From Monoplex corrugatus (lineage: Eukaryota > Mollusca > Gastropoda > Littorinimorpha > Ranellidae), in NCBI GenBank assembly GCA_030674185.1, contig JAPXFY010000023.1, forward strand, positions 23,113,092-23,177,091: DNA of 64,000 bases. Direction: 5' to 3'. Each line of letters begins with the position of its first letter. Positions within the stretch are counted from its first letter, which is position 1. This document shows positions 57,013 through 64,000 of this stretch, piece by piece. The notes under the pieces were generated by a model. It made no database searches. It saw only the letters and a list, made by a program, of their open reading frames with translations, and was not told the DNA's origin. The translations under genes and the position numbers were made by a program.

Positions 57013-58398
57013 GTGGTGAAAGAACTCACCACACAGAGACAGGCAAGGATCAGTACCATTCAAGACAGACAAGGAAAGTGCCTGACAGAAGATAAAGAAA
57101 TCATCCATAGATGGACAGAATACTGCTCTGAAGTCTACAACCACCAGACACAGGGTGACTCAACTGTCCTTACATGCCAGGAATCAACAAATGACGATGA
57201 CCACCCTATTCTACGCGAAGAAGTCGAAACAGCAATACGATCGCTGAAAGATAGAAAAGCTGCTGGAGTGGACAACATCCCAGCAGAACTGATCAAGCAT
57301 GGAGGGGAGGCAGTGACTGACATCCTCTGGAAAATCTGCAACAAAATCTGGCAGACGGGAGAATGGCCGACACCTTGGACCCAGTCACTATTCATCACAC
57401 TTTCCAAGAAAGGCAATTTACAACTATGCCAGAATTACAGAACGATCAGCCTTAGCCATGCTAGCAAAGTGATGCTGAAAGTCATTTTGAAGAGACTGAA
57501 ACCACAGGCAGAGGAGATCATTGCCGAAGAACAAGCGGGATTTCGCAGTGGTAGAAGCACAACAGAACAAATATTCAATCTCAGAGTCCTATGCGAAAAA
57601 TACAGCCAACACCAACAGGACATCTACCACGTTTTTATCGACTTCAAAAAGGCATTTGACAGAGTATGGCATGAAGCACTGTGGGCCACCATGAGGAAGT
57701 ACAACATGGGAAGGAAGCTTATTGACACCATCACACAGCTATACGCAAAAGCGAGCAGCGCAGTGCTTGTTGAGGGCACAGTAGGGGACTGGTTTCACAC
57801 ATCAGTTGGAGTTCGCCAGGGCTGTCTCCTCTCTCCAACCTTGTTCAACATCTTCCTTGAGCGCATTATGATGGATGCCCTTGAAAACCATCACGGCTCA
57901 GTCAGTATTGGAGGAAGGACAATCACCAACTTGAGATTTGCCGACGACATCGATGGGTTGGCTGGAAATGAAGACGAACTTGCCAACCTGGTGAAACACC
58001 TGGACGAGACATCATCCAGATATGGCATGGAGATCAGTGCCGAAAAGACAAAGTTGATGACAAACAGAACAAAACCAATAGAAAAGAAGATTACAGTCAG
58101 CGGGAGTGAGCTGGAAACCGTGGCTCAGTTCAAATATCTCGGAGCCATTATCAGTGAACAGGGATCGAAAACCGAAGTTCTTGCAAGAGCAGCACAGACA
58201 ACAGCAGCACTAGCCAAGCTGAAGCCCATCTGGAGGGACAAAGACATCGCCCTCACTTCCAAACTGAAGCTAATGCACGCATTGGTCCTGTCAATCTTTC
58301 TCTACGCGTGCGAGTCATGGACACTAACAGCAGAACTGCAAAAGAAGATCCTGGCAGTAGAAATGAGATGCTTTAGAAGAGTGCTTGGCATCTCATAA
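57013..58398 (+). CDS. RTE-B reverse transcriptase, 461 codons, one nonsense change at the end
   Basis: A continuous frame from the linker (VKELTTQRQARISTIQDRQG) through LREEVETAIRSLKDRKAAG, QAGFRSGRSTTEQIF, VFIDFKKAFDRVWHEA (motif A), GVRQGCLLSPTLFNIF (motif B), LRFADDIDGLAGNEDE (motif C), FKYLGAIISEQGSKTE and FLYACESWTL to RRVLGIS. The frame stops at TAA 58396-58398, where copy 1 has TAC (Tyr). The RT catalytic core is intact. No start codon is expected because the copy is truncated. Confidence 0.88.
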   Translation: MVKELTTQRQARISTIQDRQGKCLTEDKEIIHRWTEYCSEVYNHQTQGDSTVLTCQESTNDDDHPILREEVETAIRSLKDRKAAGVDNIPAELIKHGGEAVTDILWKICNKIWQTGEWPTPWTQSLFITLSKKGNLQLCQNYRTISLSHASKVMLKVILKRLKPQAEEIIAEEQAGFRSGRSTTEQIFNLRVLCEKYSQHQQDIYHVFIDFKKAFDRVWHEALWATMRKYNMGRKLIDTITQLYAKASSAVLVEGTVGDWFHTSVGVRQGCLLSPTLFNIFLERIMMDALENHHGSVSIGGRTITNLRFADDIDGLAGNEDELANLVKHLDETSSRYGMEISAEKTKLMTNRTKPIEKKITVSGSELETVAQFKYLGAIISEQGSKTEVLARAAQTTAALAKLKPIWRDKDIALTSKLKLMHALVLSIFLYACESWTLTAELQKKILAVEMRCFRRVLGIS

Positions 58399-58722
58399 AA
58401 AGACCACATTACCAATGAGGAAGTGCGAAGAACAATTTCACAACATGTCAAAAACTATGAAAACCTTCTGACAACAGTAAGAAAAAGGAAACTTCGGTGG
58501 TATGGTCACGTGACAAGAACTAACGGACTATCAAAAACAATACTCCAAGGAACAGTTCAGGGAGGAAGAAAAAGAGGCAGACAGAGAAAAAGGTGGATGG
58601 ACAATATTGACGAATGGACAGGAAAAAGCTTTGCCACGACCCAGACCCTTGCTCATGACAGACAGAGGTGGAGACAGACGGTGCGACGTTCATCCATGTG
58701 GAGCCCCCACGACCCTGGATAG
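58399..58722 (+). pseudogene. RTE-B copy 2 C-terminal remainder after the nonsense codon
   Basis: Continues in the same frame as the RT (KDHITNEEVRRTISQHVKNY, RKLRWYGHVTRTNGLSKT, GGRKRGRQRKRWMDN, WSPHDPG). It is separated only by the C-to-A change at 58398. Confidence 0.85.
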
Positions 58723-58852
58723 GGTTAAGGGACAGGAAGGAAGGATACAATTGAGAATTTTAATACGGATCACTTTTTGACTCGTACTAAACACGGTGAT
58801 CAGGAATCAGAAAATACGAATATAGAATCAGAATGCATATTTAATACAATCA

Positions 58853-59075
58853 GACAAGACAGGCTCAAAATTTCGGCCAACTGGCATTTGTCAAGCGCAC
58901 ATGTGTCTTTTTCTCCTACTGGACGAAGCAGGGAAATTTTGGTCTCCCCCCCCCCCCCCCCCCAACTTCACCCCCCCCCCCTCCCGAATTTTTGTACTGT
59001 TGTTAGTTCTTTTGTGGTCTTACGTGTATGCTTGACTACGGCCAGTTGGCCGACATTTTGTGCCTGTCTTGTCTG
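58853..59075. mobile_element. Inverted-repeat (MITE-like) element
   Basis: About 34-bp inverted repeats: AGACAAGACAGG...GGCCAACTGGC at 58853-58886 and its reverse complement GCCAGTTGGCC...CCTGTCTTGTCT at 59041-59075, with about three mismatches. The 150-bp spacer contains two C homopolymers (about 58948-58981). The structure is that of a short MITE or foldback; no flanking duplication was confirmed. Confidence 0.65.
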
Positions 59076-59759
59076 GTTACATTCAATACATGTTTAGTTC
59101 TATATTCTTGTTTTTCTGGTTTCTGTTTGTTAGAATGCTGGTGGTTGCATTTGTTTTGGATTTTAAACAGGTGATGTTCAGTGTTCTGACATTCATATTC
59201 GCAATTTATTTTTTTTTTCAAAATTCTTCTGTTAACTAATGGCTATAAATTGATGTGAACCTTTGAAGTCAATGATGATGAAACTCTCAGCAGTTATCTG
59301 CAGCCTTAGCTTCTGACATGTTTTAACAACTGTGGTTCTGACTGAAGCTGTGATGATAAGGCCTATTCACACTGTTGTAATATAAACTTTTCGACTTTTT
59401 ATATTGCATTGATATGCAGACTTGTCACTTGTTTTGAGATAAAGGGACACACGTCATTAGCGACAACAGCAATAATGATAAAACAATATGATAATGATGA
59501 AAATAACATTAATGGAATAATTTAAAACAATAAAGACGTGGGCCTGGTCTGCTTCCCCTTTGTATTAATATGAGTGTGCAGATTCCATCTGTAAAGCTAC
59601 AGCATCTGTTATCATAATCAATCATCGGTTCTCTATCTTGTTAGCAGTTTTGAGAATGGAAAACGAGTATTTTCGACAACAGCATTTCTGAGCTAAAACA
59701 ATGAATATCAACAATTGCATTCCAGCCAAAGCATCAGAACTCTCACATTCCTCCGGGAA
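59076..59759. other. No gene recognised
   Basis: AT-rich intron sequence; short A-rich GATAAT-type repeats around 59475-59520. Confidence 0.5.
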
Positions 59760-59945
59760 TGCATGTGAAAAGAAGCGTTTTCCCAGTGAACCTACGAGGA
59801 CATTCTGCTCGGGGTAAGAGTAGATTAGGAAAAAAACCCCATCCCACAACGATTTAACAGGGCGGATGGGGTTCGAAATCACAACCATCCAGTCGTAGTA
59901 CATTGCACTGCAGCACTGCGATTGGTATTTCATCCACAATTTAGT
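59760..59945 (-). mobile_element. Possible tRNA-derived SINE
   Basis: The - strand has a box-B-like TTCGAACCCC (59868-59877) with an upstream A-box-like 'TACGACTGGATGG' region, followed by a body without an obvious tail. Weak support. Confidence 0.35.
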
Positions 59946-60119
59946 GTCGCATGTCATTTATTTTTTCAAAAGTATATTCCGTGTGTTGATGTATTATGTA
60001 GCATCATAACTGTGCACCTTTCAGCAGCACAATAACAGACTTCCCTCCTGTGGGGATGCCAGAAACTCTTTCATTGTAATAGTATCCCCACCTTCTAGTG
60101 ATTCGGCGCTAAAGAGTTC

Positions 60120-60577
60120 ATTTTTTCTGTCAGTCTCTTTATTTCTGCCTTGCTCCTTTGCTTTCTGTGATCTGTTCCTATCGCTTTCTGTCTTGCTGAT
60201 CTATCCACATGTATTTATTCAACAAAGCCTTACGTTCTCTCGACGTTGTTAACTGGGTATGAATTAACTGCGTTTTTGCCTCTAAGTAAAGGAGAGGTGC
60301 GCTAGCAAGTGTAGGTAATTTAAACCAGTTTTTATATGTTTTAGTGTATTTTGTTACATTAACATTTGTGTTCAGGTTTGCTTTCAACGCTCCACCCCCT
60401 CCCTAATGATAAATTGAGCGGAATGGTCAATGCGTACCCTATGATCGTATGTGCAAAGGCATTGATATGTGTACTTTTTTTCAATTTTTCATAGGGTCAC
60501 TGAGGCATTGTGTACATTTTGTGATGGTTATTGGTCTGATAGTGATATGGCTTTGCGCAGTCAGTTAGGCGTTTAAC
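60120..60577 (+). repeat. Dispersed repeat X, copy 5 (longest)
   Basis: Matches 41945-42260 along its 5' part ('GATCTATCCACATGTATTTA', 'CTTACGTTCTCTCGACG', 'GTATGAATTAACTGCGTTTT') and shares the 3' blocks 'AATTGAGCGGAATGGTCAA', 'GGCATTGATATGTGTACTTT' and 'TGCGCAGTCAGTTAGGCGTT'. It ends directly in a GAT repeat, as a SINE mobilised by an RTE-type machinery might. Confidence 0.65.
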
Positions 60578-60871
60578 GATGATGATGATGATGGTGATGA
60601 TGATAATAATAATGATGATAATATGATAATGATAATAACAATGATAATCATTATGATAATATGATGATTATGATGATGATAATTACCGTCGTCGTCGTCA
60701 TCATCATCATCAACGTCGTCGTCACCATCATCGTTGTCGTCGTCGTCACCATCATTATCATCATCATCATCATCATCAACAACATTATCATCATCATCAT
60801 TATCATCATCATCATCGTCATCATCATCATCATCATCATCGTCATCATCATCATCATCATCATCATCACAG
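60578..60871. repeat. Inverted trinucleotide repeats (GAT)n / (ATC)n with GTC blocks
   Basis: GAT/AAT repeats to about 60685, then (CGT)n and (CAT)n/(ATC)n to 60871. The two halves are roughly reverse complementary, so a long hairpin could form. Poly-Met and poly-Ile frames are artefacts. Confidence 0.92.
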
Positions 60872-61129
60872 ACTTTACGCAGAGTTGCTGTTCAGTGATT
60901 TACTACAAACTTCACTTCATCGCTACTCGCTGTTTTACATTCTTCAACCCTGAACAGGTCGGGTATCCCATTTGCAGCAGGGTTAATCAGAGGCTACAAA
61001 CACAGCCCCCCTCTCGTACTGTATATCTATCTATTTTCAAAGTCTTTTCATGAAATATTTGTGAAGTGGTGTTCAAGTGATTAATTCCCAGCAGATTCCA
61101 AACTGGAATTTCTTTTATCCATCCCCACC

Positions 61130-61310
61130 CCCTCCCCCAACCCCATGCGATAGGCCTTTAGTGGTAGTCTGGGTGATAATCTTTCAAATGAGATGATAAC
61201 TGAAATCGTGTGTGCAGCGTGCGCTTACAATACGTAAAAGAATCCACCGTAATAAAGGTGTTGTATGTGGCTAAATTCTGTAAAAAAAAATCTTTTTTGT
61301 AAGTAAACAT
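61130..61310 (+). mobile_element. SINE 3' part, same family as at 2250
   Basis: Shares with the 2.25-kb SINE the blocks 'GATAATCTTTCAAATGAGAT', 'GTGTGTGCAGCGTGCGCTTA'-like and 'GTAAAAGAATCCACCG', then 'CTAAATTCTGTAAAAAAAAA'. The tRNA-like head is missing and is replaced by a C-rich stretch at 61123-61145. Confidence 0.55.
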
Positions 61311-61979
61311 AAATATGCATCATCACATATAAGAAACAGACAAAACAATACAAAGCAACTAAAACAGACAAAATGATCAAGCCTTTCAAACAATATCCAT
61401 TCAATGCAAAAATAATGTAAAAAAAAAATGATAGAAATTTTAGATTTTGTAGTTCTCATGGTCATTGTTACTTCGAAGAAACTTTAGTTGAAATAAAACT
61501 TGATGTGTGTCGACGACAATGTAAAACAAATATTTTATTGTTTAATTACCGTCAGAAAATCCTGAGAAAAGTCTGTTCACACACTTTCTGCAAAGACTAT
61601 TGGTTTTAAGCATTTCCAAATGTATGTTTTCATGGCTACTCAGCAATCCAAGAATTGATTCAAATTTGGTGAAGATCCACCTATGATGAAGAGAGAAAAT
61701 CTTGTTTATATATTTGTTACAGACAGACCAACACCTGTCTCTGGTCGTTGTGAAACAGTTAGTTCCTTTTTTCTTTTGTTAAAACAAAATCAGTTATAAA
61801 GAAGTCTGAAGGTGTTTAACTGTTGCAGCCATTTCTTACTTGGGACAGCAGCTTAAATTTCACCCAGTCTTTTGTGATAAAAAAAATGAACGAACTACTA
61901 AAGTAGCAAGCTATTCTTTTATTACATTCTAGATACAACTGTTTGTTTTCATACTTCTAATCATCAGTGTCACATACAG
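61311..61979. other. Intron sequence upstream of SRCR domain 3
   Basis: No gene seen. It ends with the acceptor CACATACAG at 61979. Confidence 0.55.
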
Positions 61980-62136
61980 GTGTCATTCCATCAACCACAG
62001 TACGTCTGGTGGGAAGTAACAGCAGTTATGAAGGACGACTACAGGTGTTTCATCATGGGGTATGGGCCACAGTCTGTGATAATCTATGGTCACAAAACAA
62101 TTCAGACGTCGTCTGTAGGTCTGCCTTCGGTGATCG
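61980..62136 (+). CDS. SRCR domain 3, first-half exon
   Basis: Encodes IPSTTVRLVGSNSSYEGRLQ, VFHHGVWATVCDNLW and NSDVVCRSAFGD, the N-terminal half of an SRCR domain with both cysteines and the W-x-x-V-C block. It begins with GT completing a codon (phase 1, acceptor ACATACAG) and ends CG|GTGAGT (phase 2), the same phases as the first-half exons of domains 1 and 2. It follows 56867 in frame. The second half was not found in the remaining 1.9 kb and probably lies beyond the window. Confidence 0.88.
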
Positions 62137-62284
62137 GTGAGTATTCTTATGCAGGTGTGTCACGTACTGTGACAAATCGTATTAAACGTATGTGATATGA
62201 TGCAGTAAGGTAGTCTGGCCATCAGACTGTCAATAAAATACATCGGAAAAAAACAGGAAGACCTTGTTGTCACTGTGTTTTCCG

Positions 62285-62395
62285 TTCATGAAAACATCAA
62301 ATTGGGAGGAATGGTCAACGCCAGGGGCATAACCAAAGATTGTATGTGTGAATACATTGATGTTCATATTGATTTTTTTTCAGGGGTTGTAAAAC
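62285..62395 (+). repeat. Dispersed repeat X, fragment
   Basis: Contains 'AATTGGGAGGAATGGTCAAC', 'GCCAGGGGCATAACCAAAGA' and 'GAATACATTGATGTTCATAT', then diverges. Confidence 0.6.
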
Positions 62396-62799
62396 ATTGT
62401 AAAATCTTACGGAAGACAATCTCCCATGCTAAGCAAAGCTTAATATTAATACGTGAACAGCGATAGATATTTACGTGAATCACTTCATTCCACAATTTTA
62501 CAGAAAGTACGTGGATTAGAAGATAATGTATCGAACAGAATCCAGTATTCACACCATTTCGCATTCTTGGTCTTCTCTTATAAAAACCATGGGAAAGTCT
62601 GAAACAGTAGGCAGCAGAATGTTATTTCACTTTGTAACATGATGGTACAAATTCTGTCTTGCATATCTTTTGTAGCATTTCCCCTTTCTGCTCAAAAAGT
62701 TTTGCTAATTTTTTCTTAAACTTAAAATGACTCCAAACGTACTGCTTAACTTGTGTATCAAAAGCAACAACAAAGATCTAGAGAATTGCTCTGCTCAGG
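62396..62799. other. No gene recognised
   Basis: AT-rich, short frames only. Confidence 0.5.
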
Positions 62800-62804
62800 T
62801 TTCA

Positions 62805-63540
62805 GCACCAGCATTGTCGGAGCTCACGATAGCTTCAAATTCTGTATCAAAGTTCTGAAGGTGCAGGGCCCACTTCATCACCCAGTTGTTCGCAAACTTG
62901 GTAGTGTTCTGGTGTCTGAGTGGTAAATGATCAGTCTGCAGCACATACTTTACTCCATAAAGCTACAGAGACCCCTCCCTCCATCCCCAGGACTGCAAGG
63001 CATTCCTTCTCAATGGCGAAGTATCTCTACTCAGCTCTGGACATTTTCTTGCTTGCAGAACACATGGACACCAGTTTCACTTTCAGTTTTTTAGTTTTTT
63101 AGTTTGAGTTTCAGACACCAAGGCAGCCCTAATGCCCACATCTCGTGCGTCTGTTCTCGGTATGAAGACCCTGGACAGATGCGGCAGTTTTTGGAACAGG
63201 AGGTCACGAAAACATTGACTTGCATTTTCTTGTGGATCTATTCACTCCACTTTGTGGGTTTCCCTTTCTTTAGAAGGTTAGAGGTGCACTGATGATAGTG
63301 ATGTCGGGAACGAAGTCTCATTAGTAAATTGGTAGACCCACAAGAAAACGAACTTGTATTTCTGTGTCGTGCCACGGAGCTTTCTTGATCTTTTCAATAT
63401 TGTTGTCATGAAGACTTTTGCCTCCATCTTGCAGCTTGTGGCCAGTGAAATTCACGTTGTCTGTCTCCAGGATGCACTAGCTCTGTCAGACTGTCAGGAG
63501 GGCTTTTTCACGTTAATGAAACATCTCATCAAGTGTTTTT
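62805..63540 (-). mobile_element. Degenerate Ty3/Gypsy LTR retrotransposon pol fragment
   Basis: On the - strand the order is that of a Ty3/Gypsy pol. There is a decayed RT end (63540-63200), then FIPRTDARDVGI (63130-63170; canonical TDASDxG at the start of RNase H), YFAIEKECLAV (about 63000-63030; canonical TIEKECLA), and LYGVKYVLQTDHLPL with KFANNWVMKWALHLQNF (about 62850-62965; the TDH and W-x-L-x-LQ-x-F blocks). Frameshifts and stops lie between them. No LTRs, integrase or gag are seen in this window. Confidence 0.75.
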
Positions 63541-64000
63541 AGGTTTCCTACCAGGTGCAAGTAGACATGAGGATGTCTTCCCAGTAGTAAACCACATTGC
63601 AGAATCAGCGAGGAGGAGAAAAAGCAGAAAAAAGAAGACCCAAGGTCGCTTCTTCAAAGACCCTTTCCTGTTAGCCAGGAAGCTGTTTGAACAGCCCGTA
63701 TCCGGGTCACTCACAGTGGACAAAGAAGCTCTAGACCAGCATATTAGGGAAACATATTCAACCCTCAGAGCGAGGCACCACTTGAAATCCAGTGTCTGGT
63801 CCGATCTTCAATGCCTGAGAAAATGTTTAATGATAAACCACCGACAATGGATGAAAGACGAAAGTAGCTGAGACAGCCAGAGTCAAATTATCAAATGGGC
63901 CTAAAAGAATACCTTGGATAACGAATGGATAATAGCTGATGGAATGTACATTAAAAAAGAATAGCATTCAGGTGACATCCGCCAGTTCAGACTCATTTCA
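63541..64000 (+). mobile_element. Non-LTR RT fragment (possibly R2-like), runs off the window
   Basis: The frame 63533-63871 includes ARRRKSRKKKTQGRFFKDPF, LFEQPVSGSL and GSLTVDKEALDQHIRETYS, a pattern found in the linker before the RT of some LINEs. After a stop and gap, 63930-64000 reads WIIADGMYIKKE, stop, GDIRQFRLIS, like the 'PKE...I..FR.ISLLN' finger motif. It is broken by stops. Clade assignment is tentative. Confidence 0.5.

Larger units (their letters stand above)
56988..58743 (+). mobile_element. RTE-B retrotransposon copy 2, 5'-truncated
   Basis: A 1.76-kb copy flanked by the direct repeat GATACAA (56981-56987 and 58744-58750), with a short (GGAA)n end. It lacks the endonuclease and begins in the linker before the RT. 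By eye it differs from copy 1 at only a few positions over 1.7 kb, so both are recent. It sits in the intron between SRCR domains 2 and 3. Confidence 0.9.

Noticed and set aside
60651..61053. Poly-Met and poly-Ile frames
   Set aside because: Translations of GAT/ATC trinucleotide repeats.

Overview
This is a 64-kb piece of an animal (metazoan) genome. It has split coding exons with consensus splice sites, long introns, abundant micro- and minisatellites, non-LTR retrotransposons ending in short tandem repeats, piggyBac elements with TTAA targets and a Ty3/Gypsy relic. A lophotrochozoan, most likely a mollusc, is my best guess from the repeat types. That is an inference, and no marker gene settles it. 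All transposon family labels used here (RTE-A, RTE-B, CR1/L2-like, dispersed repeat X) are mine.

Host gene. The one clear host gene is a multi-domain scavenger receptor cysteine-rich (SRCR) protein on the + strand, running from about 21.4 kb to beyond 62.1 kb. Five exons fit together in reading phase: 21400-21565 with 21855-22015 (domain 1), 43712-43853 with 56686-56867 (domain 2), and 61980-62136 (first half of domain 3). Every domain starts after a phase-1 intron and is split by a phase-2 intron. Domains 1 and 2 each show six cysteines, the group A pattern. The 5' end (signal peptide, promoter) and the 3' end were not found. A possible extra SRCR-like exon lies at 45033-45093.

Layout. 0-1.1 kb: end of a 21-bp-unit minisatellite. 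1.1-21.3 kb: upstream or intronic DNA with a SINE, several RTE-A and other LINE fragments, a 1.06-kb non-autonomous piggyBac with perfect TTAA/TIR ends (11.7-12.8 kb) and a long hairpin at 14.2 kb. 21.4-22.0 kb: SRCR domain 1. 22.3-41.9 kb, inside the intron between domains 1 and 2: a very large array of the same 21-bp minisatellite family, interrupted by a CR1/L2-like LINE (31.5-34.5 kb) and by RTE-A copies (36.6-40.5 kb), and ending in a 25-bp-unit variant. 41.9-43.7 kb: dispersed repeat X and trinucleotide repeats.

43.7-56.9 kb: SRCR domain 2, whose central intron has grown to about 12.8 kb. It holds a broken piggyBac transposase with a CR1/L2-like LINE nested inside it, an RTE-B copy with a 10-bp target duplication, and RTE-A copies including a head-to-head pair. 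57-62 kb: a second, nearly identical RTE-B copy, an inverted-repeat element and trinucleotide repeats. 62.0 kb: start of SRCR domain 3. 62.8-64 kb: a decayed Ty3/Gypsy pol on the - strand beside a LINE fragment that runs off the window.

How it works together. The SRCR exons probably make an extracellular or membrane receptor; almost everything else is intronic or intergenic repeat DNA. The long open frames in the minisatellite and microsatellites come from the repeat period and are not genes.
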